Below, one piece after another: positions 15,110 through 23,298 of a stretch of 23,529 bases of DNA (positions are counted from its first letter, which is position 1; each line of letters opens with the position of its first letter). The translations under genes and the position numbers were made by a program. This DNA comes from Candidatus Ruminimicrobiellum caprinum. Its GTDB lineage: Bacteria; Elusimicrobiota; Endomicrobiia; Endomicrobiales; Endomicrobiaceae. Under the pieces are notes generated by a model. It was not told the origin of the DNA and did no database searches. It worked only from the letters and a program-made list of their open reading frames with translations. The stretch lies in contig JAFPUA010000310.1 in NCBI GenBank assembly GCA_017413305.1, positions 1-23,529 on the forward strand, read 5' to 3'.

Positions 15110-16111
15110 CTATATTTTTTTTATTTCTTGTGCAATTTTTTCTGCTACATTGCCTTGTGCATATCTTGCAGCAAAACTTATTGCATTTTTTACGGCCTTA
15201 GCATTGGACTTTCCATGCCCGATAAGACACGGACCGTTAACACCTAAAAGAGGTGCTCCGCCTTGTTCGCCATAATCGATTTTTCTTTTAACGCCTTTCA
15301 TCGCAAACTTTAAAAAAGGAACCGCTCCCCAATATAATGGGTTATTTGCTATAGCGTCTTTGATAAGTTTTACCATCATCTCGGCAATACCTTCGCTGGA
15401 CTTTAAAAAAACATTCCCGACAAAACCGTCACAAACTACAACATCCGCTTTGGCTTTGGGGACATCTCCGCCTTCAATATTACCGATAAAATTAAGGCTT
15501 GTATTTTTTATAAGTTTACTTGCTTCAAAAATAAGTTCGTTGCCTTTAGACTCTTCTTCGCCTATAGACAAAATCCCGACTCTGGGTCTTTCTATTCCCA
15601 AAACATGCTGACAATAAACGCTTCCCATTATGGCAAACTGTAAAAGATGTTCGGGCTTACAGTCAACATTTGCACCTACATCTACTATTATACATCTTCC
15701 CGATATCGTCGGAAACGATGTTGAAATTGCAGGGCGAGATATACCGTCAATTCTTTTTAAATAAAGAAGTGATGTCGCCATAGCCGCACCGGAATTACCC
15801 ATAGACACAAAAGCATCTGCCTGTCCCGAACTGACGAGACGACAACAGACAGCCATAGAAGAATCCTTCTTATGTCTGGCAGCATTTGCCGGATGTTCGT
15901 CCATTTCTATAACTTCACTTGCATTTACTACTCTGATTCTATCTGCAGGGAAAGTATATTTTTTAGACCATTTTTCCAGCTGTTTATAAAGTATTTCCTG
16001 CTTACCTACAAGCAGAACGTCGTTGTCGCTCTGGTTAACGGCAAGTATTGCACCTTCTACATTAATATCCGGCGCTTTGTCGCCGCCCATAGCGTCAAGG
16101 GCGATAATCAT
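15110..16111 (-). CDS. plsX: Phosphate acyltransferase PlsX
   Basis: A 333-residue soluble, membrane-associated enzyme that makes acyl-phosphate from acyl-ACP and phosphate for the PlsY step of phospholipid synthesis. Landmarks: IIALDAMGGDKAP at the N-terminus, MGNSGAAMA, VDVGANVDCKPEHLLQFA, VVVCDGFVGNVFLKSSEG, and YGEQGGAPLLGVNGPCLIGHGKS split near the C-terminus. PlsY is not in the window. The start is 1 nt after the rpmF stop, which points to coupled translation; the rpmF-plsX-fab order is widely conserved. Confidence 0.96.
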   Translation of the reverse strand: MIIALDAMGGDKAPDINVEGAILAVNQSDNDVLLVGKQEILYKQLEKWSKKYTFPADRIRVVNASEVIEMDEHPANAARHKKDSSMAVCCRLVSSGQADAFVSMGNSGAAMATSLLYLKRIDGISRPAISTSFPTISGRCIIVDVGANVDCKPEHLLQFAIMGSVYCQHVLGIERPRVGILSIGEEESKGNELIFEASKLIKNTSLNFIGNIEGGDVPKAKADVVVCDGFVGNVFLKSSEGIAEMMVKLIKDAIANNPLYWGAVPFLKFAMKGVKRKIDYGEQGGAPLLGVNGPCLIGHGKSNAKAVKNAISFAARYAQGNVAEKIAQEIKKI

Positions 16112-16112
16112 T

Positions 16113-16337
16113 TTACTTTGTTCCTTCCTGTGCCTGTTCTTGAGCTTTGGATTTCTTTATTTTTTTAGGAACAACCAACTTCCCGTTATAAAATCCGCAT
16201 TCAGGGCAAACTTTATGAGGCATCTTAGGTGCTCCGCAATTTGAACATTTACTTGAATTTTCAGCTTCTATTTTAGAGTTAGCTGATCTTCTGCAATCTC
16301 TGCGATGCGGAGTATGTTTTCTTTTTGGATTTGGCAT
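16113..16337 (-). CDS. rpmF: 50S ribosomal protein L32
   Basis: A 74-residue basic protein of the large ribosomal subunit with a zinc-ribbon pair CSNC (31-34) and CPEC (44-47). The N-terminus MPNPKRKHTPHRRDCRR is diagnostic. I use ATG 16337, preceded by a GGGGGA ribosome binding site; an in-frame TTG 12 nt upstream would place that site inside the gene. The C-terminal tail (about 57-74, KKIKKSKAQEQAQEGTK) is longer than in the usual 55-60 residue L32. It follows yceD and leads plsX by 1 nt. Confidence 0.95.
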   Translation of the reverse strand: MPNPKRKHTPHRRDCRRSANSKIEAENSSKCSNCGAPKMPHKVCPECGFYNGKLVVPKKIKKSKAQEQAQEGTK

Positions 16338-16349
16338 TTTTTCCCCCAA

Positions 16350-16817
16350 TCATATTTTCAATTTTTTTATTTTTGACCACTTTTCAGCAACAAATTCATC
16401 AATTCTGTTTTGTTCACAAAAGCAATCTTTTATATTTTTGTTATTACCACAATACTGGCAAAGCCCTTTACAATCCTTTTTACACAAAGGCTGTGCCGGA
16501 ATATTTAAAAAAACAGTCTCTTTTATTTCTTTCAAAATATCGAATTCAAATTCTTCTTTAGTCCAAGAACATTCAAAACCCATATCAACATTCTGTTCAA
16601 AAGAAGTTAAACATCTGGAACATTCAAATGTCATTGAACCTTTTATTTGTCCTACGACATTTATTATATCGTCATATTTGTTCGCTTCAAAAGAAAAGAA
16701 TAAATCGGCACCTTTTACAATATCATCTTGGTCACATTCAAAATTAAACTTTTCGTTTTGAACAACTATTTTTTTACTTTTTTTAAAATCGTTAAAACTT
16801 AATATCAATTTATCCAT
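16350..16817 (-). CDS. yceD: YceD/DUF177 family protein
   Basis: A 155-residue protein of the YceD family, usually encoded before rpmF and linked to 23S rRNA or ribosome metabolism; the precise role is unsettled. It contains CSRCL (66-70) and a cysteine cluster LCKKDCKGLCQYCG (C112, C116, C120, C123) plus CFC (132-134), likely a metal site. It lies first in the operon: a perfect promoter is 17 nt upstream of its ATG and rpmF starts 12 nt after its stop. Confidence 0.88.
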   Translation of the reverse strand: MDKLILSFNDFKKSKKIVVQNEKFNFECDQDDIVKGADLFFSFEANKYDDIINVVGQIKGSMTFECSRCLTSFEQNVDMGFECSWTKEEFEFDILKEIKETVFLNIPAQPLCKKDCKGLCQYCGNNKNIKDCFCEQNRIDEFVAEKWSKIKKLKI

Positions 16818-16833
16818 AAACTGAAATATTTTA

Positions 16834-16862
16834 ATTATATTTGTTAGAGTTTAATTTGTCAA
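16834..16862 (-). promoter_or_regulatory. Perfect sigma-70 promoter for yceD-rpmF-plsX-fab operon
   Basis: Minus strand: TTGACA (16862-16857), 17-nt spacer, TATAAT (16839-16834). Both hexamers match consensus exactly. The predicted start is near 16827, about 10 nt before the yceD ATG at 16817, so the leader is very short. Confidence 0.85.
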
Positions 16863-16884
16863 GCAAAAATTGTCTTAAAACACC

Positions 16885-18648
16885 CTAAAATTTTATATTA
16901 GTTCCGAAATAAACCGACGCTCCCGGCATCTGCATAATAGGGTAACCATCAGTTTGTCTGTCAATAAATATCGTATAATCCTGATTTGTAAGGTTCTGTC
17001 CGTCTATAAACAATTTGATATTTTCGTTAACCTCGTAAGTCAATTTAGCATTTAAAAGCGCATAATCTTTTAATTTATCCTGTTTATTGTCTTCGGCATA
17101 ATATTCGCCTACATAAGTTCCGCCCAAAACAAGGCTCCACTTACTAACTTTAACATTTACTTCCGTATCAACTTTGTTTCCGGGTCTGCCCATAGTATGT
17201 TTGCCTGCATCAAAGTAAGTATATCCTGCATTTGCTTTTATAAATTTGCTGAAAACATATCCTGCCGAAACTTCCGAACCCTTAAACTCGTAGTCGCCGG
17301 AATTTTTAAATTTACCTTTATCGTTTTGAATTAAATTATCGCCTTTCATTATAAAACCCGTTACATTAAAAGTAAAATCATCTTTCTTTATATCAAAACC
17401 TATCTCATAATTATTCAGTTCTTCCGGCTTTAAATTTTTATTGCTTGCAGGCAGCAAATAAAGTTCGTTTAAATACGGGCTTCTGAAGGCACGGCTGTAC
17501 AAAGCTTTTACCAAAACATCTTCCACTATTTTATATTCAAGTCCACCTCTTGCCGCAACGAACTCTCCCGATATTTCGTCGTTGTTGTACCTTGCACCTG
17601 CAACAGCGGCAAACTTGTCGGTAAAATTATGTCTATCTAAAACAAAAACTGCCCAGTCGGAAGTTTTCCAGCTGCCAAGCTTCATTGGAGACATTGCGCC
17701 CTTATCAACAAGTTTTCCTTCCTGCTGTCTGAACTGTGCGCCTGTTTTTAATAAGTTGTTATCACCTATTTGTATATCCAAACCGGCAACAGCGCCTATA
17801 AGAGAATCTCTGGAGTGAAATTTGTTTGAAAACTTATGTTCGCCGTAATTTTCAAAAACTTTTAACGAAAGTTCCGTTCTTGAAAAGATTTTATTATAAT
17901 CTGCCTGTATGGAACCTCTTTGATAATCTTCCCAATAGTTTGTAGGATACGGTTTCGGGTAATGAGTTAAACCGGAATACTGTTTAGCCTGTACTCTTAT
18001 TACGCCACCGTCTTTAAAAATATAACCTAACTTTTCATACAAGTCTGTTGCGTTATACTGAGAATTTTCCAAATGTCCGTCGCTTGTCATTTTATTTGCA
18101 GCAAATTCATAAATAATGTTACTCGATATCCCGCCGAGATAAATTTTAGCATTTTGTGTATTAAAAGAACCGGTATAGAAATCTAAGCTTCCTTCGAAAG
18201 GTTTCGTAGGTGTTTTAGTAACAATATTTATTGCACCACCCAACGCACCTGACCCGTACAAAACGCTGTCAGGACCTTTAGCAATTTCTATTCTATCAAT
18301 ATTTCCTGCAAGTATAGAGTGAGATACTCCGCACCCGAAAAGTGCCATATACTCCGGTTTGCCGTCGATTGCAACAACCAATTTCCTGCAGCTGTCGCCA
18401 AACCCTCTTATTACGGGATCCGACCGCCCGGCATCACCGGTTTTTTGAACAAAAATTCCTGTAGTATTGTCCAAAATATCCATTGCCTGTGCGGCATGTT
18501 TATCTTCAATTTCTTCCGATGATATTTCCTGCGTTGTGGTTATAGTGTCCTGCATCCTTGCAAATTTTTCCAAACTTAAAGAAATGTCGGAAGCATACAC
18601 CGACGACACCAAACAAACTGCAACTAGCATCAAAAATAATCTTTTCAT
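16885..18648 (-). CDS. TonB-dependent outer-membrane receptor
   Basis: A 587-residue outer-membrane protein for energised uptake of a scarce nutrient (iron chelate, cobalamin or similar). A signal peptide covers 1-19. DTITTTQ at 34-40 resembles a TonB box of the BtuB DTxxVTA kind. The plug domain contains VIRGFGDSCRKLVVAIDGKP, SHSILAGNIDRIEIAKGPDS and VLYGSGALGGAINIVTKTP, all characteristic. The beta-barrel follows and ends in Phe (YFGTNIKF), the usual assembly signal. Cys87 and Cys106 in the plug could form a disulfide. The barrel is on the short side for the family. No ABC transporter, TonB/ExbBD or regulator is adjacent, so the substrate is open. GAGGGG lies before the ATG. Confidence 0.9.
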   Translation of the reverse strand: MKRLFLMLVAVCLVSSVYASDISLSLEKFARMQDTITTTQEISSEEIEDKHAAQAMDILDNTTGIFVQKTGDAGRSDPVIRGFGDSCRKLVVAIDGKPEYMALFGCGVSHSILAGNIDRIEIAKGPDSVLYGSGALGGAINIVTKTPTKPFEGSLDFYTGSFNTQNAKIYLGGISSNIIYEFAANKMTSDGHLENSQYNATDLYEKLGYIFKDGGVIRVQAKQYSGLTHYPKPYPTNYWEDYQRGSIQADYNKIFSRTELSLKVFENYGEHKFSNKFHSRDSLIGAVAGLDIQIGDNNLLKTGAQFRQQEGKLVDKGAMSPMKLGSWKTSDWAVFVLDRHNFTDKFAAVAGARYNNDEISGEFVAARGGLEYKIVEDVLVKALYSRAFRSPYLNELYLLPASNKNLKPEELNNYEIGFDIKKDDFTFNVTGFIMKGDNLIQNDKGKFKNSGDYEFKGSEVSAGYVFSKFIKANAGYTYFDAGKHTMGRPGNKVDTEVNVKVSKWSLVLGGTYVGEYYAEDNKQDKLKDYALLNAKLTYEVNENIKLFIDGQNLTNQDYTIFIDRQTDGYPIMQMPGASVYFGTNIKF

Positions 18649-18706
18649 TTAAACCCCTCAAGGATAATATTTGGATATTCTACCAAAAATTTTTAAAATT
18701 TAAAAG

Positions 18707-18741
18707 AAAAAAGGCTCGGAATATAATTCCGAGCCTTTTTT
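18707..18741. terminator. Strong intrinsic terminator after the pyrophosphatase gene
   Basis: GGCTCGGAAT (18713-18722) and ATTCCGAGCC (18726-18735) pair perfectly around ATA, flanked by AAAAAA and TTTTTT, so it works in either direction. On the minus strand it ends hppA transcripts before the TonB receptor gene. It is the most GC-rich terminator stem in the window. Confidence 0.9.
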
Positions 18742-18754
18742 GTATTTTTTACAT

Positions 18755-21139
18755 TTATTTTATAAGCATGCTTGTGAATGATCTTACAACAAATGTTATT
18801 GCTACTGTCAAGAATACTACAGCACAAACTATCTGTACCATAGGGCTTGTCAAAGTTAATGCAAGTTCCAAAGCCAACAAACCAAACAATGTTGTGAACT
18901 TAATAATCGGGTTCAAAGCTACGGAAGATGTATCTTTAAAAGGATCACCTACCGTATCACCAACAACCGTTGCTTTATGAAGTTCAGAACCTTTTTCTCT
19001 CATATCAACTTCAACGATTTTCTTTGCGTTATCCCATGCACCACCTGCGTTTGCCATAAATATTGCTTGGAACAAACCAAAAAGTGCTATAGAAATTAAG
19101 TAACCGATAAAGAAGTACGGTTCGATAAATGCAAAAGCTATTGTTGAGAAAAATATTACCAAGAACAAGTTCCACATACCTTTCTGAGCATATTGTGTAC
19201 AAATCTTAACAACTTCTTTACTCTGTTCTGTAGAAGCTTTTGTTACACCGTCAAGTTTTATATTTCCTTTAATGTATTCAACAGCTTTATATGCACCGCT
19301 TGTAACTGCGTGGTTAGATGCACCGGTAAACCAGTAAATTACTGCACCGCCGGCAATCAAACCTAACAAGAAAGGAGCATGCAACAATGACAAATGAGAA
19401 GCAACTGCTGATTCACCGTTTGCTGCCATCAATGTGAATATAATAGAGAATATCATCGTAGTTGCACCAACAACTGCAGTACCGATCAAAACAGGTTTTG
19501 CTGTTGCTTTGAAAGTGTTTCCTGCACCGTCATTTTCTTCTAATGTTATTTTAGATTTATCAAAGTTAGGTTCAAAACCGAAATCTTTCTTAATTTCTTC
19601 TTTAATATTAGGAACATTTTCAATTAAAGAAAGTTCATATACGGACTGTGCATTATCTGTAACAGGACCGTAAGAGTCAACTGCAATTGTTACAGGGCCC
19701 ATACCCAAGAAACCGAAAGCAACAAGACCGAAAGCAAATACTGAAGGGTGGCTCATAATATCAAAACCTGTTAAAGAACTGATTCCGTAAGCTATTGCCA
19801 TAAGAACGATTATAACAAAACCCATCCAGTAACCGCTGAAGTTACCTGAAGTTAAACCTGCCAAAATATTTAATGAAGCACCACCGTTTTTAGATGAGTT
19901 AACAACATTTTTAACAAATGCGCTGGAAGTTGATGTAAATATTTTTACAACTTCAGGAATTACTGCACCTGCTATAGTTCCGCAAGTAATGATGATGGAA
20001 AGCTTCCACCAAAGTCCGTTTGCTAAATCACCTATAATAAGGTTAGATACTATGAAAGTTAAGATAATGGAAACGCAAGAAGTAATCCAAACCAAAGAAG
20101 TTAAAGGAGCTTCAAAGTTCATCTTATCTGCTTTACCATACTTTGCTTTTGCCAAAGCACCATTTATCCAATAAGAAATTGCACTTGCCAAAAGCATTAT
20201 AAGTCTCATAACGAAAATCCATACAAGGAGTTTAACTTGGTTTACAGGATCTTTAACTGCAAGAATAACAAATGTTACAAGAGCAACACCGGTAACACCG
20301 TAAGTTTCGAAACCATCTGCTGTAGGTCCTACGGAATCACCTGCATTATCACCTGTACAATCTGCAATAACTCCCGGGTTTCTTGCATCATCTTCTTTAA
20401 TATTGAAAACAATTTTCATTAAATCGGAACCGATATCTGCAATTTTTGTAAAGATACCGCCTGCAATTCTAAGTACGGAAGCACCTAAAGATTCACCAAT
20501 TGCAAAACCGATAAAGCAAGGACCTGCCAAATTTCCCGGAACGAAAACTAAAATGATAAGCATAACAAAAAGTTCAATGCTTATCAATAACATACCGATT
20601 GACATACCTGATTTCAAAGGAATTGCAAATGTAGGGAAAGGTAAACCTTTCAAACTTGCAAAAGCTGCTCTGGAATTAGCAAATGTGTTGATTCTCATAC
20701 CGAACCAAGCAACTGCATAACTTCCCAAAATACCTATAATACTGCAGAGAATAATAATAGCGATTTTACCTACAGAAAAACCTGTATTTGCAAAATAAAC
20801 TGCTATTATTACTGCAAGCAAAGCTTCCAATATAATAATGAATTTACCCTGTGTAATAAGATAAGTTTTGCAAGTTTCATAAATTAATTCAGAAACTTCC
20901 AACATAGATTTGTGTACGGGCAAATTTTTGATTGATCTGAATTGAACAAAACCGAAAATCAAACCGAATAAACAAACTAAAAGACCTAAAGTTAAAAGTG
21001 CAGAACCGCTGATTCCGCCCAAGAAACTAACTGAAGACAAGTCCGGCAATACAAGGTTCGCTTCACTTGCAAAGCTCGTAGAACTTGCTGCAGCTACTGC
21101 AACTACTGCTAACAACAAACTTCTCAACTTAGCTAACAT
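18755..21139 (-). CDS. hppA: Membrane ion-pumping pyrophosphatase (divergent type)
   Basis: A 794-residue integral membrane protein with about 16 hydrophobic segments that couples PPi hydrolysis to H+ and/or Na+ export. Core motifs are DIGSD (235-239), EDDARNP (249-255), GDNAGD (263-268), VDSYGPVTDNAQSVYELS, and the C-terminal GGAWDNAKK and GDTVGDPFKDTSSVALN. The central motif reads GDNAGDSVGPTADGFETYG, whereas common enzymes have a GDNVGDCAGMAADLFETY-like form, so this belongs to a divergent branch, possibly the Na+-regulated H+ pumps; that placement is unsure. Residues 1-25 (hydrophobic, ending TSFASE) resemble a cleavable signal peptide before the first core helix. It is a single-gene unit with a perfect promoter upstream and a strong terminator downstream. 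Confidence 0.95.
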   Translation of the reverse strand: MLAKLRSLLLAVVAVAAASSTSFASEANLVLPDLSSVSFLGGISGSALLTLGLLVCLFGLIFGFVQFRSIKNLPVHKSMLEVSELIYETCKTYLITQGKFIIILEALLAVIIAVYFANTGFSVGKIAIIILCSIIGILGSYAVAWFGMRINTFANSRAAFASLKGLPFPTFAIPLKSGMSIGMLLISIELFVMLIILVFVPGNLAGPCFIGFAIGESLGASVLRIAGGIFTKIADIGSDLMKIVFNIKEDDARNPGVIADCTGDNAGDSVGPTADGFETYGVTGVALVTFVILAVKDPVNQVKLLVWIFVMRLIMLLASAISYWINGALAKAKYGKADKMNFEAPLTSLVWITSCVSIILTFIVSNLIIGDLANGLWWKLSIIITCGTIAGAVIPEVVKIFTSTSSAFVKNVVNSSKNGGASLNILAGLTSGNFSGYWMGFVIIVLMAIAYGISSLTGFDIMSHPSVFAFGLVAFGFLGMGPVTIAVDSYGPVTDNAQSVYELSLIENVPNIKEEIKKDFGFEPNFDKSKITLEENDGAGNTFKATAKPVLIGTAVVGATTMIFSIIFTLMAANGESAVASHLSLLHAPFLLGLIAGGAVIYWFTGASNHAVTSGAYKAVEYIKGNIKLDGVTKASTEQSKEVVKICTQYAQKGMWNLFLVIFFSTIAFAFIEPYFFIGYLISIALFGLFQAIFMANAGGAWDNAKKIVEVDMREKGSELHKATVVGDTVGDPFKDTSSVALNPIIKFTTLFGLLALELALTLTSPMVQIVCAVVFLTVAITFVVRSFTSMLIK

Positions 21140-21194
21140 CTTTACTACTCTCCTTTATAGATTTTTACTGCTTTTTTAAAAATAATTGGCATAG

Positions 21195-21223
21195 ATTATA
21201 TGATTTATAAAAAGGATTGTCAA
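21195..21223 (-). promoter_or_regulatory. Perfect sigma-70 promoter for hppA
   Basis: Minus strand: TTGACA (21223-21218), 17-nt spacer, TATAAT (21200-21195). Start near 21188, leaving about 48 nt of leader with AAAGGAGAG before ATG 21139. It indicates strong, probably constitutive expression. Confidence 0.85.
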
Positions 21224-21263
21224 CAAAAATTCCACGGATATTTTTGTATATTTTTATATCTGT

Positions 21264-23297
21264 TTATCTAATGACTGCAACTTTATATTTTTTTATTTTA
21301 TCGTTAGCTTTTATCATTACTATATAAACGCCGGGAGCAACATTTTCACCGCTCTCGTTTTTCAAAAGCCATTTTATTTTACCTAAAATGGTATCGTCGT
21401 CCTTTGCAAATTCAATATCTCTCTGTGAAAAACTCTTAACCAAATTCCCTTTAATTGTAAAAACTTCGGCACTGAAATCGCTTGCAGTTATAGGAAGATT
21501 TGTTATATACATATACCCGTTTCTGGCAGGGTTAGGATAAGATAATACATTTGACAAATCTTCGTACACATCCACATTTCCGTAAGCGAACGCCATATTT
21601 GAAGAAGATGCAGTTATACCTACGATATTTATTCCTGAAGCAACACCGTTATAACTTCTGCTGTTCGGAGAAGAAACGCAAGTGTCATTAAAAACTGTTG
21701 TCGTTCCGCTCCTGTAATAGTCAGAATCTCTTCCTAACTCGTTCTTATTTGTTGCCAAATGATCCTGAGTCCAATCAGCAGTTCCGTCGGCTTCCTCTAT
21801 ATCAACCAAATATCTGTAAGGATTGTCATTGTTGGAACGAGATTCATCAATATGATAAATTAAAAGTCCTCTTTTGTTTCCGGGAAGACCGGCATCAAAG
21901 CCGTAAGACTGTCTGTTCTCCATAAGAAAATATTGTTGCGACGGGAAAGTTGAATTTGACGAATCAAACTCATAAAAGGCCGTACTGTCGGACGAAGATA
22001 CACCTATATAATTTATTCCTTCCGCAGGCGTCTGCGGCGTTATCCAGCCCAAAGTATACTTGCACCATGCATCGGGATGTCCAGGACATTTCCCGTCTCT
22101 TTCTCCGGAAGGAGAAGAGCCGTTCCAGCTGCCGGATGCCATAACAGAAAAAGCTCCCAGCCCGGAACTGGCATAAGTAGTATCATATAAATCGGGCAAT
22201 CCAAAAAAGTGTAAAGATTCGTGACATATTACGCCTATTCTTGTAATACCGCTATTACCGTAATAGCCTCTGCCTGCAGGTTCGGTATGATAACGGTTAA
22301 AAGTAATTCCTTCTATATTTACAGTATTGCCGACAGAATTCTCAAAATACTGCGCATGCGACCAAATAAATTCCGCTTTATTTCCGTATTCGGCACCTCC
22401 GCCCGCATGAATCACCGTAAAGCCTTCCGGCTCGGTTATACTTGTATCGGGCCAAACATTATCTCTTAAAAATGTTGGATAAGAACTATGCATTTGTTCG
22501 AGTGCAGCTTTTATCAAAGCTCCTGTTCTGTGGCCTACACTATCGTCATTATCGTCAGCATAATATGTGTGGCTTTGATTAATTGTTATTACGGGCGATA
22601 TTACGGATTCGTAATTTAATGCTCCGTAAGAAACTTCTTTAAAATAATCTTTTACGGAACCTACTGCACCGTCGGAATTGTACCCGGTTTTATTAAACAA
22701 ATTATAAAATGCCGTTCTTACAGCTTCGTGGCCTGAATCGTCATCACTGTACGAAGTAAACGGCGGATTATCGGTAAACTTTAAGTCGCTAAACTGTACC
22801 AGCAAAACAAAATTTGTTTTCTTTCCGGAAGGAGATACTTTCTGAACAGCACCGTCACTTGAAGCGCTTTTTGAAACAGCATATTCGGAATTTAACCGCA
22901 AAGAATGTTTTAACAAAGTTGTCTGTTGAAGAGAAACAACATCTTTTCTTTTACTTAACGCTTCCGTTAGCTTAAACTCATTTTTTAAAGATTTTTCAAT
23001 ATCAAGTTTTTTCGGAGATACCTTTCCGACAACATTTTCCGAAGGTTTTAAATCTCCAAAAAAATCTTTTTTTGCATAAGTCCAATATTTTGTCCCTGTA
23101 TCTTTTATAACGGTATATCCGTCAACATCTTCAAACCAGTGATAATATTCATCGCCTCTTATATGTATAGTTATCTCAGTACCGTCTGGTTGATTTATTT
23201 TTATAGGATTAGGATTTGCTTGAATGGCAAAGATATCCGTTCTTCCCATAAATAAGAAACAAAATAAAGTTGCTGATAAAATAAAATATTTTTTCAT
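21264..23297 (-). CDS. Secreted M6-family (immune inhibitor A-like) metallopeptidase with C-terminal sorting-type domain
   Basis: A 677-residue zinc protease with a signal peptide (1-24). The N-terminal region (about 28-80; NQPDGTEITIHIRGDEYYHW, DGYTV) is the usual M6 propeptide-like domain. The catalytic core holds HESLHFFGLPDLYD (His359, Glu360, His363, Asp369), fitting HExxHxxGxxD, and a Met-turn SVMASGSWNG (Met386). The last 95 or so residues (YPNPARNG, EVFTIKGNLVKSF, ENVAPGVYIVMI, KKYKVAVIR) form a FlgD-Ig/type-A T9SS C-terminal domain, which directs secretion or surface attachment. Its ATG is 1 nt after the stop of a PorV/PorQ-like gene, so they are coupled. Peptide substrates are unknown. 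I see no clear terminator downstream. Confidence 0.92.
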   Translation of the reverse strand: MKKYFILSATLFCFLFMGRTDIFAIQANPNPIKINQPDGTEITIHIRGDEYYHWFEDVDGYTVIKDTGTKYWTYAKKDFFGDLKPSENVVGKVSPKKLDIEKSLKNEFKLTEALSKRKDVVSLQQTTLLKHSLRLNSEYAVSKSASSDGAVQKVSPSGKKTNFVLLVQFSDLKFTDNPPFTSYSDDDSGHEAVRTAFYNLFNKTGYNSDGAVGSVKDYFKEVSYGALNYESVISPVITINQSHTYYADDNDDSVGHRTGALIKAALEQMHSSYPTFLRDNVWPDTSITEPEGFTVIHAGGGAEYGNKAEFIWSHAQYFENSVGNTVNIEGITFNRYHTEPAGRGYYGNSGITRIGVICHESLHFFGLPDLYDTTYASSGLGAFSVMASGSWNGSSPSGERDGKCPGHPDAWCKYTLGWITPQTPAEGINYIGVSSSDSTAFYEFDSSNSTFPSQQYFLMENRQSYGFDAGLPGNKRGLLIYHIDESRSNNDNPYRYLVDIEEADGTADWTQDHLATNKNELGRDSDYYRSGTTTVFNDTCVSSPNSRSYNGVASGINIVGITASSSNMAFAYGNVDVYEDLSNVLSYPNPARNGYMYITNLPITASDFSAEVFTIKGNLVKSFSQRDIEFAKDDDTILGKIKWLLKNESGENVAPGVYIVMIKANDKIKKYKVAVIR

Positions 23298-23298
23298 A

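Noticed and set aside
16113..16349. rpmF starting at the TTG at 16349
   Set aside because: ATG 16337 gives the canonical MPNPKRK start with a GGGGGA site just upstream.
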